A DNA stretch of 64,000 bases from Hymenobacter nivis (lineage in GTDB: Bacteria > Bacteroidota > Bacteroidia > Cytophagales > Hymenobacteraceae). Below are positions 26,695-36,462 of the stretch, piece by piece (within the stretch, counting starts at the first letter, position 1; every line of letters begins with the position of its first letter). Below the pieces are notes generated by a model. The model had not been told where the DNA came from. It made no database searches and was given only the letters and a program-made list of their open reading frames with translations. The DNA lies in NCBI RefSeq assembly GCF_003149515.1, contig NZ_CP029145.1, positions 620,001-684,000 of the forward strand. The letters run 5' to 3'. The translations under genes and the position numbers were made by a program.

Positions 26695-27984
26695 ATGAGA
26701 TTTTTACTGGTTGCTGGCCTTGTGCTGGCGCTGCCTATGTCAGCCCTGGCCCAGGGCACGCCCACCTCCAACCGCCTCGATGGCTCAGGCCCGCCGGCGG
26801 CAGCCTCGGCGGCGCGCCTAGCGCCCGCGTCGGTGGGCGAAACTGACGTGGACTTTATCAGCAGTTACTACCAGCAAAACGGCGACCACGGGGCCGTGGA
26901 GGGTGGCATTGGCACGCAGCACCTCACCGACGTGTCCCCGACCATCATCCTGAATGTGCCGCTCGACTCGGTGGCGCGCCTCACGGCCAACGTGGGCTTC
27001 GACTACTACGCCTCGGCCTCGACCGACCGCATCGACCAGGTGCTCTCGTCGCCGTCGTCGCGCGATGTGCGCTACCACCTCGACCTAGGCTACTCGCGCA
27101 CGCTCAAGGACAAGCGCACCATCCTGGGCCTCGGCGGCGGGGCTTCCAAAGAATATGACTACCAGTCGTTTAACCTGGCCGGTTCCTGGACGCACGGCTC
27201 GCGCGACGGCAACCGTGAGCTGAGCATCGGCGGGCAGGTGTACAGCGACCAGGTGACGCTGATTTTGCCCGTGGAGCTGCGCACCGGTACCACCGGCACA
27301 GGCAACCAGAAGCACGGCTCGGGCTTTGATAACCGCCAGAGCTATAACCTGAACATCGTGTATTCGCAGGTTATCAGCAAGCGCCTGCAACTGGCCGTGA
27401 GCACCGAGCTGGTGACCCAGCGTGGACTGCTAAGCACCCCGTTTCACCGGGTGTACTTCTACAACAGCGCCCCGGAACTGGGCACGCCCGGCCAGCTGGG
27501 CACCGCCAAAACCGAGCTGCTGCCCCGCCTGCGCACCAAGTACCCCGTGGGCCTGCGCCTGAACTACTACGCCACCGACCTGGTGCAAATCCGGGGCTTC
27601 TACCGCTTCTACAACGATAATTTCGGTATCCGGGCGCACACTTTTGAGCTGGAAGCGCCGGTAAAGGTGACGCCGTTTTTCACGCTCTACCCCTTCTACC
27701 GCTACCACACCCAGACGGCCGCGACTTACTTCGCGCCCTACCTGGCCCACTCCACCGCGGACGAATTCTACTCGTCCGACTACGACCTGGCGGCCTTTAC
27801 GGCCCAGAAATTGGGCCTGGGCTTCCGCTACGCCCCACTCTACGGGCTCAGCCGCTTCAAAACGCCCTTCGGGGACCGGGTGGCCAAGTTCAAATCCATC
27901 GACCTGCGCTACGGCCACTACTGGCAAACCACCGGCCTCACGGCCAACATCGTGAGTGTCGATTTCTCCTTCGTCATGCCCTAA
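26695..27984 (+). CDS. DUF3570 outer membrane protein
   Basis: A 429-residue protein with signal peptide MRFLLVAGLVLALPMSALAQ. The rest has many amphipathic beta-strand stretches with alternating aromatic residues (LRLNYYATDLVQIRGFYRFY, FFTLYPFYRYHTQ) and a C-terminal DFSFVMP, as in outer membrane beta-barrels. DUF3570 is a Bacteroidota family that co-occurs with ApbE. Conserved-looking segments include QNGDHGAVEGGIGTQHLTDV near 64-84. It may export or accept electrons at the outer membrane (inference). It is the last gene of the 24.2-28.0 kb cluster. Confidence 0.88.
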   Translation: MRFLLVAGLVLALPMSALAQGTPTSNRLDGSGPPAAASAARLAPASVGETDVDFISSYYQQNGDHGAVEGGIGTQHLTDVSPTIILNVPLDSVARLTANVGFDYYASASTDRIDQVLSSPSSRDVRYHLDLGYSRTLKDKRTILGLGGGASKEYDYQSFNLAGSWTHGSRDGNRELSIGGQVYSDQVTLILPVELRTGTTGTGNQKHGSGFDNRQSYNLNIVYSQVISKRLQLAVSTELVTQRGLLSTPFHRVYFYNSAPELGTPGQLGTAKTELLPRLRTKYPVGLRLNYYATDLVQIRGFYRFYNDNFGIRAHTFELEAPVKVTPFFTLYPFYRYHTQTAATYFAPYLAHSTADEFYSSDYDLAAFTAQKLGLGFRYAPLYGLSRFKTPFGDRVAKFKSIDLRYGHYWQTTGLTANIVSVDFSFVMP

Positions 27985-28268
27985 GTCGGGGCCCCGCGGC
28001 GGCAAACAGCGGCGCGCTGCGGCAGGAGCCAGCACGCAATGCCAAGCTTTGATAAACTGCTTATCCTGAATATTTTATAAAAAATTAACTGCATTCCCAC
28101 GCCTTTTTGCCTGTGCGCAGCCGTTGCGCCCAAATAAAAACGGGGGCCGCGTGGGGGTAGCGGGGGCCCCGCGCCTCTTGTTGATGCGCGCGCTGCCTGG
28201 CAACAAGCCGCGCGAAGGGACTCGGAGACCTTCCGGCCGTAATTAATTCATCGTCAAGTACATGGGTT

Positions 28269-28613
28269 ATGCAAAGCACTTATTTTTTGGAATATGCGCG
28301 GCCCACGGCGGCCGGCTGGCGGCCCGTGTGGCCCTGCACTGCGGCGCCGGTCCGCTACCTGCCGGCGCTAGCGGTCCGGCCCTGCGGCCCGGGCGCTGAG
28401 CTGCCGGGGTGGTCGTACGGGCCCGAGGCGCGGGGCCCCCTTGCCGCGCCGGCCTGGGGTAGCGGGCTGGCCCGGCAGCAGGCGGTGTACGAAGAGCTGC
28501 TGGCGACCCACGAGCTACCTGCCCCGGGGCCCACCCACCGCCCACCCTCCGCCCGCAAAATTGCCCGTGACCTGCCGGGCTGGGCCCCGCCTCATGCTCC
28601 CATTGCAACTTAA
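28269..28613 (+). CDS. Hypothetical protein
   Basis: A 114-residue frame with no known domain and no signal peptide, with Trp- and Pro-rich segments (RPVWPCTAAP, LPGWSYGPE, RDLPGWAPP). Codon choice follows the GC-rich third-position bias of the neighbours, which favours a real gene, and it stands alone between the DUF3570 gene and the convergent STN-protein gene. I cannot assign a function, and it may be spurious. Confidence 0.45.
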   Translation: MQSTYFLEYARPTAAGWRPVWPCTAAPVRYLPALAVRPCGPGAELPGWSYGPEARGPLAAPAWGSGLARQQAVYEELLATHELPAPGPTHRPPSARKIARDLPGWAPPHAPIAT

Positions 28614-28772
28614 CAATCGTCTGGATAGCTACTTACTCTAGCTTATTCTCTGGTTGAGCGCTCCCGCATCCGGCTCGCCGCTGGGTACGGGGTTGCTCAA
28701 AGGGGACCCCCGGTGGCCGTCGTGGCGCGGTGGCTAAGGCCGCATAAGGCCGCCAGACAAGGTAGGCGGTGC

Positions 28773-30425
28773 CTAAAATCTTAGGCCCAGCTGCACCCCG
28801 GGCCACAGGCGCAGCAGCGGTTGGTCATCGAGCGATTCAAACCACAGCCACTGGTCTTGCCCCACGTGCCAGCGCGGCCGTGCGCCCAGGGTGCGCCGGG
28901 CTGTGGCCAGGTTGAGGGTGGGCCCGCCCACCAGCTGCCACCGCCCGCCTTGTTTGAGCTGCCAAGCCAGCTGCGGGCGCAGCTGCGTGAGCTGGGTCCG
29001 GCCCACGCCGTCATCGTCGCCGTTTAGCCACCACAGTAGCAAATCGAGGCTGGGGGTGAAGCGGCCCCGGGCCCGGCCGGCTGTGCCCAACCCCACGCCC
29101 CACGCCGCCCCGTGGTGATGGCCGGTGGGCGCCAAGGCCGCCCCGAGCACGAGGTAGGCCGGGCGCACGCCCACTTTTACTGTTGCGCCCAGGGGCATGC
29201 TTTCGCTGGCCCACACCTCGCCATGTAGGTAGGTCCAGCTGCGCAACCCTGCCAGCAGGGGTGCGGAAGAAGGAACGGTGGCAATATTTTTTGCCACGGC
29301 GTTGCGTGCAGGATAAGGACTGGCCAGGGCCCCGGGGTGCGGGGCACCGAGCGGAATCGAATCCAGGGCCGCAAAAACGGGCCGCGCCCGCAACGGCTCC
29401 AACGAGTCGGGTGCAGCTAGCAGCGCCCGGCGCGCGTCACCGGCGGCCCGGGGCCTTGCCTCCGTGTTTTCCGCCGCGGGCAGGGCCTCAATTGCCCGCC
29501 GTGTCGGCGGTACGGGGGGGGCAGGGCTCTGGGCGAGGAAAGCGGTGGTGGTGCGCGGGGCTCCAGGGGCTCCAGGGGTGCCAGGGGCCCCTGCGGAGGC
29601 CGCCACCTTGACCCCTGAATCCCCACCCCCGACACCTGAATCCCCACCCCTGGAACCTGAATCTTCACCCCCGGAACCAAGGCCCCGTACCACCGAACGC
29701 GGCCGTGCTCGCCCAGCGGGTAGCCTTGTGGAAGCCGCCAGGCTAGCGGCTTTAGTCAAGGGGCTCGTGGCTTTGTTGTGGATGGGGGCCCCCGCCGTGG
29801 TTATACTGCTGCCCGGTTCCGCCGCCAATGTGGGGAGGGCGGAGCCAGCCGCTAGGGCGCGGCGGTGCAGCTCGTGCGGTGGGTCAGCAGTGAGCGCCGG
29901 GGCCCCAGCTTTTTGAGTAGACTGCGGCTTTGTTGCGAAGCTGGTTGAGTAAGCAGGACCGGGACTTTTTGCCAAGAAGGCCGCTTGGTTGGACAGGGGC
30001 GGCCCGCTGCTGGCAGGGTGGCCGTTCACGGCCGTGACGCCGGCGGGCAGGGCCGCCTGGGCGGGCCACAGCACGAGTTGGCCATCGAGCAAGCCATAGG
30101 ATAAATGGGTAGCGGCCAGCATCTCGCGCAGCACTACGCCCAGTGGGCGCGGCGGCCCCGCCGCCAGCCGGTAGCGGTGCCCCACCGGAATGAGCGAGCT
30201 GCTGTAGCTGAACGGCAGCCGGCTCTGGCGCGACAGTTCAGCCAGCACCTCGCCCAACGGGCGGTTGCCGGGCCTCAACGCCACCGGGCGCGCCAGCACC
30301 GCGGGCACTGCCAGCGGTGGGCCGGGTTGCTGCGCCCGCGCCGGCCCGCCGCTGGCCAGGCCGCCGGCCGCCAGCGCAAACACCACGCGGCCCGTGGCCC
30401 GCCAGTACCCAGGGCCCCCGCTCAC
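28773..30425 (-). CDS. STN-domain protein, possible outer membrane protein (ECF/FecR partner)
   Basis: A 550-residue protein coded downstream of an ECF sigma/FecR pair. It has an N-terminal hydrophobic export segment, then an STN (secretin/TonB short N-terminal) domain at about 52-115 (LGEVLAELSRQSRLPFSYSS, LREMLAATHLSYGLLDG). A long low-complexity region at about 150-330 follows, with GGDSGVG repeats and Pro/Ala-rich tracts. The C-terminal 180 residues look like beta strands ending in LRLWPGVQLGLRF, an outer-membrane-like terminal Phe. No CarboxypepD/plug/TonB receptor barrel is present. It starts with GTG at 30425, overlapping the FecR stop by three bases. It is probably a signalling or scaffold protein; the role is inferred from context. 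Confidence 0.75.
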   Translation of the reverse strand: MSGGPGYWRATGRVVFALAAGGLASGGPARAQQPGPPLAVPAVLARPVALRPGNRPLGEVLAELSRQSRLPFSYSSSLIPVGHRYRLAAGPPRPLGVVLREMLAATHLSYGLLDGQLVLWPAQAALPAGVTAVNGHPASSGPPLSNQAAFLAKSPGPAYSTSFATKPQSTQKAGAPALTADPPHELHRRALAAGSALPTLAAEPGSSITTAGAPIHNKATSPLTKAASLAASTRLPAGRARPRSVVRGLGSGGEDSGSRGGDSGVGGGDSGVKVAASAGAPGTPGAPGAPRTTTAFLAQSPAPPVPPTRRAIEALPAAENTEARPRAAGDARRALLAAPDSLEPLRARPVFAALDSIPLGAPHPGALASPYPARNAVAKNIATVPSSAPLLAGLRSWTYLHGEVWASESMPLGATVKVGVRPAYLVLGAALAPTGHHHGAAWGVGLGTAGRARGRFTPSLDLLLWWLNGDDDGVGRTQLTQLRPQLAWQLKQGGRWQLVGGPTLNLATARRTLGARPRWHVGQDQWLWFESLDDQPLLRLWPGVQLGLRF

Positions 30426-31633
30426 GGCTGGGCAACTAGCGTAGCCGAATCTGGGGGGAGGTCGGCCCCGGCCATACCCCCGGCGCAGCCGGGGCCGGCC
30501 AGCACGTAGCCGCCGCTGCCGTCGGGGGCCAAGCGGCTGGCGGTGGCGGCGGCTAGCACGGCCAGTATCTGGTGGGGCTGCGGGCGGGCAAAGGTGCCGG
30601 TGAAGCGGCACTTGCCCAGGCCAGCGCTCAGCAGCGTCACGGCCGTGCCGAAGGTGGCGCGCAGCGTCTGGGCCACCTGGGCCACCGGCGTGTCGCGGAA
30701 GCGCAGGGTATCGGTCTGCCAGGCCCGGAAATTGTGGTCGGCCGTGGGGGTGCGGCGCAGTGTGGCGGCCACGCGGCCGGGGGCATCGGTGGCGCGCAGG
30801 GCGGCGCGGGTATCGGCCGTAAGCAGCACGCTGTCGGGGGTGGCGAGGTGCAGCAGCCACACCCGGCCGTGGGTCACGCTCACCTCCACCGAGTCTTCGG
30901 CCGCGTAGGCCCGCACGTTGAAGGCCGTGCCCGTTACGCGCACACGGGCCGTGGCCGTGCTCACCAGAAAGGGCCGGGCGGGGTTATGCGCTACCTCAAA
31001 ATACGCCTCGCCGGTGAGCTGCACGGCTCGCGCGCCAGTGCTGGCCGGTGCACCCAGGCCCCGGTAGTGCAGCCGCGAATGGGCATTCAGCCACACGCGG
31101 CTGCCGTCGGGCAAGCGCACCAGCTGGCGGCGGGCGGCGCTGGCATAGGTCGTCACGGTGTCGTGCTTGTGCAGAAACTGCCCATCAGTCAATAGGTAAC
31201 CCCCACCTACCAGCAGGGCAAGCGCGGCGGCCAGCTGCCACCACCTGGTTGCGGTTGGCCTGGCCCCCGGCCACAGCGGGCGCACCACCGGCGCAGGGAT
31301 AGGGGCAGGAATGGGCGTGGCGATGGGGCCCGGCGCGGGAAGGGGGCTGAGGGCGAGCGCAGATACGGCGAGTGGCCCGGCCGGTACGGCCATTAGGAGC
31401 CGGAAGCGCTGCCAGGCGGCCTCCACATCGGCCGGCGAGAAGAGTACGGGCTGCGCGGCGGCCTCGCCCGCCCGCTCCCAGGCGCGGGTAACGGTGGCCA
31501 GGATTTGCAGGTGGCGCGGGTCGGCCTGCACCCAGGCGCGCAGGTCGGCGCGTTCGGCGGCCGAGGTTTCGGCGGCCAGGTGGCGGGCCAGCAGCGCCCA
31601 GGGGGCATCCGGCGGGTCGGGGTAGCGTTGCAT
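30422..31633 (-). CDS. FecR-family anti-sigma factor
   Basis: A 403-residue single-pass membrane regulator. It has an N-terminal cytoplasmic helical part (WALLARHLAAETSAAERADL), a transmembrane segment near residues 133-150 (WWQLAAALALLVGGGYLLT), and a periplasmic FecR domain with RQLVRLPDGSRVWLNAHSRL, RAVQLTGEAYFEVAHNP and RVTGTAFNVRAY. A C-terminal DUF4974-like domain with LRFRDTPVAQVAQTLRATFG follows. It binds and controls the sigma factor coded immediately upstream, two bases away. The STN protein gene downstream overlaps its stop. This start suits the family and codes no extra residues. Confidence 0.92.
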   Translation of the reverse strand: MQRYPDPPDAPWALLARHLAAETSAAERADLRAWVQADPRHLQILATVTRAWERAGEAAAQPVLFSPADVEAAWQRFRLLMAVPAGPLAVSALALSPLPAPGPIATPIPAPIPAPVVRPLWPGARPTATRWWQLAAALALLVGGGYLLTDGQFLHKHDTVTTYASAARRQLVRLPDGSRVWLNAHSRLHYRGLGAPASTGARAVQLTGEAYFEVAHNPARPFLVSTATARVRVTGTAFNVRAYAAEDSVEVSVTHGRVWLLHLATPDSVLLTADTRAALRATDAPGRVAATLRRTPTADHNFRAWQTDTLRFRDTPVAQVAQTLRATFGTAVTLLSAGLGKCRFTGTFARPQPHQILAVLAAATASRLAPDGSGGYVLAGPGCAGGMAGADLPPDSATLVAQP

Positions 31634-31635
31634 CG

Positions 31636-32361
31636 TCAAGCAGGAAGCCGGGGGAAGAGGACGGGGCCAGGTACTGTACGGATACGCCACGGCGCCCCTA
31701 CCCCCACGCGGCCCCCAAAAATAGCGGCCGGCGCGGGGCGGGCGGGTCCGCCGCCGGCACTCAGCGCCCGCAGCGCCAGCAGGTAGAGCAGCAGTCCGTA
31801 CAGGTTTTTGAGCACGCCCGCCAGCTCGCGCCGCAGAATGCGCAGGGCCTTACCCATCTGGTTTTCCACGGTTTTAGGCGATATCTCGAGCGCCTCAGCA
31901 ATCTGCTGGTAGCTCATTTCCTCGTAGCGGCTCAGCTCGAACACCACGCGGCACTGGGGTGGCAGGTGGGCCAGGGCCGCCGCCACGGCCGCGGTGGTTT
32001 CGGTGGCGTGCAGCTGGGCCAGGGCGTCGGGGGCCACGGGGGCGCTGGCGGGCGGGGCCTCGTCCCAGGCCACGTGGCGCTGGGCGCGCTGCTGGTAGCG
32101 CACGGCGGCATTGAGGGCCATGCGCGTGAGGTAGGCGCGGTGCGAATCGATGGCTGGCAGCGTGGCTAGCCCCTGCCATACCCGTAAAAATACGTCCTGC
32201 AAAATGTCTTCCACCGCTGCCCGGTCGGGCACCACGCGGTAGGCCACCGCCCCAAGTGGGGCGTAAAATGCCTTAAACAAGGCTTCCAGAAACGCTGCGG
32301 GGTCGGCCTGGCGCAGGTGCGTCAGGCGGGTATCCAGGGCAGCATCGTTAGGGGTCGCCAT
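31636..32361 (-). CDS. ECF sigma factor (FecI-like)
   Basis: A 241-residue extracytoplasmic-function sigma factor. Region 2 has AVEDILQDVFLRVWQGL near 50-66; region 4 has MSYQQIAEALEISPKTVENQ near 148-168, a complete helix-turn-helix. The C-terminus carries a hydrophobic helix (LYGLLLYLLALRAL) and a low-complexity tail, which might associate the protein with the membrane; such tails are unusual for FecI proteins and may reflect readthrough into GC-rich sequence. It is the first gene of the three-gene sigma/anti-sigma/STN operon. Confidence 0.92.
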   Translation of the reverse strand: MATPNDAALDTRLTHLRQADPAAFLEALFKAFYAPLGAVAYRVVPDRAAVEDILQDVFLRVWQGLATLPAIDSHRAYLTRMALNAAVRYQQRAQRHVAWDEAPPASAPVAPDALAQLHATETTAAVAAALAHLPPQCRVVFELSRYEEMSYQQIAEALEISPKTVENQMGKALRILRRELAGVLKNLYGLLLYLLALRALSAGGGPARPAPAAIFGGRVGVGAPWRIRTVPGPVLFPRLPA

Positions 32362-32936
32362 AGGGGGAAGGCCCGGGGAATAGAGTCGGGCGGAGGGCGA
32401 GCCGCCAGAAATTAACAGCTCTGGGGGAAGTGCTGTTCCCCGGGTGGCCGCTCTTTCCGCAAGCTAAGCAGTGAACGCCATCCGCCGCTAAGCCTGTGGA
32501 TGGGGCCCCGGGCAACTACTACCAGTCCCGGCCCTGCTACTGCGCAAAACCAGGGGGGCGTTGCCCGGGGCTTCGCGCGGTAAAGTCTTTAGCTCCTGCT
32601 GCCTGGTACATCGCGCGGAGAGGGGGCCACCGCGTGCAGACTGCCTTCTTATTTAGCGCGTTTTCCAGGTCCGTGTACCATTTGGCCGCTGCCGGTCTGC
32701 CGGCTTTTCACTTCTGAATAAGTAGCTACAAAACAAGATTTTGCTTAAGGGAAAACCCTCATCTACTAGCTGGCAAGGCGCTTTTTGGTGGATAGGCTTT
32801 TTGAATAAGACATTTGGCCAGTGGCGGGCTGGCCGAAGTCATTTGGAAGCGTCAGGTCAAACAATTCTATTGGCCAGGTAGCCTTGAAAAACGCAGTTGC
32901 GTAGAGCAGCTATCACTAATATTAACCTCACCAGTC
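32362..32936. other. Intergenic, no gene seen; partial repeat copy
   Basis: About 575 bases. I see no coding region that I can support. CCAGGTCCGTGTACCA (32665-32680) and GCCGGTCTGCCGGCTTTT (32691-32708) form one arm of the repeat found intact at 37539-37609. It probably contains the promoters of the ECF sigma operon and the F420-type reductase gene. Confidence 0.55.
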
Positions 32937-33662
32937 ATGAAAATAGGAATTATCGGAGCCGGCCACATCGGCAGCGCCCTTGCCGTGCGGCTCACCAGCC
33001 TCGGCCATTCGGTGCTCATTGCCAACTCGCGCGGCCCCGAAACGCTGGGCGACGTGGCCCAAAAAACTGGCGCCACCCCCTCTACGGCCCGCGAAGCCGC
33101 CCAATACGGCGAAATCATTGTGGTCACCATTCCCCTGATCAACATCCCCGACCTGCCCAAAGACCTGTTTGAAGGCGTGCCCGCCAGCGTGCCGGTGATT
33201 GACACCAGCAACTACTACCCCCTGCTGCGCGACGGCCACCTGCGCGAGCTGGAAACCGGTACCCTCACCGAGAGCGAGTGGGTGCAGCAGCACCTGGGCC
33301 GCCCGGTGGTGAAGGTGTTCAACAATATCTACGCCGAGCACCTCGAAAAATCGGGTACGCCCATTGGCACGCCCGGCCGCATTGCGCTGCCCGTGGCCGG
33401 CGACGAGGCCGCCGCCAAGCAGAAAGTGATGGCCCTGGTTGAGGAGTTGGGCTTCGATGCCGTGGAAGATGGCAGCTTGCACGAGTCGTGGCGGCAGCAG
33501 CCCGGCACCCCGTCGTACGGTGCCGACTGGACCGAACCTAAGTTGCGCGAGCACCTGCGCAGTCTGGGTCACGAGCGCACGGCGGCCCAGCACGCGCAGT
33601 TTCTGGCCAACCACGCCGAGCAGGAAAAGCAGATGGCGGCGCAGGGCATCAAGCTAAAGTAG
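32937..33662 (+). CDS. NADPH-dependent F420-reductase-like (NAD(P)-binding) protein
   Basis: A 241-residue Rossmann-fold reductase: nucleotide-binding GIIGAGHIGSALAVRL at residues 3-18, IANSRGPETL near 31-40, then VVTIPLINIPD near 60. It matches the F420-dependent NADP reductase family (also DUF2125/YpjD-like short dehydrogenases). Most Bacteroidota do not make F420, so it likely uses NADPH to reduce an unknown substrate. It ends before a perfect terminator. The start has a good hydrophobic N-terminus; longer frames add an unrelated 41 residues. Confidence 0.85.
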   Translation: MKIGIIGAGHIGSALAVRLTSLGHSVLIANSRGPETLGDVAQKTGATPSTAREAAQYGEIIVVTIPLINIPDLPKDLFEGVPASVPVIDTSNYYPLLRDGHLRELETGTLTESEWVQQHLGRPVVKVFNNIYAEHLEKSGTPIGTPGRIALPVAGDEAAAKQKVMALVEELGFDAVEDGSLHESWRQQPGTPSYGADWTEPKLREHLRSLGHERTAAQHAQFLANHAEQEKQMAAQGIKLK

Positions 33663-33699
33663 CTCAGTGCGGCGCCCGGCCCGCCGTTGGGGCCCCCAA

Positions 33700-33735
33700 C
33701 CAAAAGAGCCGCGGCAGTTGCCGTGGCTCTTTTGG
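33700..33735. terminator. Bidirectional terminator hairpin
   Basis: CCAAAAGAGCCGCGGCA and TGCCGTGGCTCTTTTGG form a near-perfect stem between two convergent oxidoreductase genes. Confidence 0.93.
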
Positions 33736-33791
33736 TTTAAGCAGGTGGGCGGTGCTGGCGGGGAAGGCGCTTTGCCAGCACCGCCCGCCAC

Positions 33792-35178
<1,387 letters not shown>

Positions 35179-36436
35179 GGTTCTTTGTCAAATCCTGTGA
35201 ATTCAAGCGGAAGCGACTAAAATTCGCATTCGCATATTCTTGAAATTAGATAATCCAAACGATATGCGTTGCATATACCGTAAATAGTTGTTCATGCCTT
35301 TGGTTACCACATTCGATACCCTCCCGTCGGTAAACGCGGCGATTGAATCCTGCCAATTAACCAGCGTTTTGGTGAATTTACTTAGCGAATCACAACGTAG
35401 TAATCTGGCTTGAGTTAACCATTCGACTAAACTGGTCTTTAACGCTGGTTTAGTCGCGGCCTCTTCCAGTAATTCATGGAATGACCCGTGTAGTTGATAC
35501 AGCTTTGCTGGTAAAGGAGCTTTACAGCGGGCTTGTGCTAATGGCGCGCGCTCGTCTGCGCTACAGTGGCTGAATTGTTTAAATAATACCCACTTAAGGT
35601 GCTTAAAATCTGTTTCTGCCTGTTCCGTTTGGCGTAATTTTTTACGCTCCATATCCAAGAGCTGATTAAGCAATTTAACGACATGAAAACGGTCAATAAC
35701 CGTTTGAGCCTGGGGAAAATAGTGCGCGGCTACTTGACGATACGGTACCCATATGTCGCAGGCAACCACTTGAATTTACTGACAAAATTAGGCGCCAAGC
35801 AATTCAAAAGGCGTAATTAGCGTCTCTCTACGGCGGTTAGGCAATACGGCCAGCTGAATCCCCCGCTCCAAGTCGGTTAAGACACCCATGTAGCTTTCCT
35901 TGCCCTTGCGGTGAGCTACTTTATCAATGCCCAACTGCCGTACCTGGGCGTAGCGCTGCGGCAAATCCACTACTTTTTCCGCTACCGCATAAAAAAGTCG
36001 CTCCACGATTTTAACACCCCTGTTTACCAATGCCGCTACTTGCGTGAAGGCTTGCTTTTCGCACATTTCGAAAATCTATTTGGCTTGTTGCCGGGTGTAT
36101 AATTTGCCCGGCATTACCCAGTCCGAATGAGTGAAAAAATAGCGCTGACACGTGACGTAATACAATTGGGGAATGGTCAGATACAACTATACTTCTCGTT
36201 CAAAAACCTTTAGGTCCCTGAATTTGCACACGTCCGTTTGGTTAATTTTTCCGGTAGGCTGTAAATAAACCGGGCAAAGAGCCTTGATTTTTTTGAAACG
36301 ACCATGCAGGAGTGGTTTCGTGGCGCTTTCTTCTACCTGCGTGATTTCTAACTCCGCAGACCTATCAGTTTCTCGTAAAAGGTCAATTCGTTCATAAATG
36401 ACAAGTTACCCATTCCACGGGATTTGACAAAGAACC
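35179..36436 (-). mobile_element. ISL3-family insertion sequence, decayed
   Basis: Terminal inverted repeats GGTTCTTTGTCAAATCCTGT (35179-35199) and the complementary CGGGATTTGACAAAGAACC end (36416-36436) match in 20 of 21 positions. The transposase frame runs on the minus strand and has at least four in-frame stops. An eight-base target duplication was not found (flanks AAAATTTC and AAACTAAT). Only 26 bases separate it from the next IS. Confidence 0.9.
35203..36399 (-). pseudogene. ISL3-family transposase with four in-frame stops
   Basis: A DDE transposase of about 400 codons in a single continuous frame. The recognisable order is LCPVYLQPTGK (zinc-finger-like region), LYLTIPQLYYVTCQRYFF, DWVMPGKLYTRQQAK, GIDKVAHRKGKESYMGVLTD (catalytic block), ACDIWVPYRQVAAHYFPQAQ, IDRFHVVKLLNQ and NNYLRYMQRISFGLSNFKNM. 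In-frame stop codons lie at 36187 (TAG), 36076 (TAG), 35788 (TAA) and 35776 (TAA). No frameshift is needed to join the segments. It is non-functional under the standard code; ATG at 36066 only begins a fragment. No ATG start was found; the frame can begin around 36399. Confidence 0.88.
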
Positions 36437-36462
36437 AAACTAATTAGTAACGGATACTTAAA

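Noticed and set aside
28085..28279. Minus-strand frame of 64 codons before 28269
   Set aside because: Short, overlaps the better candidate and has no domain.
32496..32717. Plus-strand frame of 73 codons in the gap before the reductase
   Set aside because: Overlaps a repeat arm, has no domain or signal.
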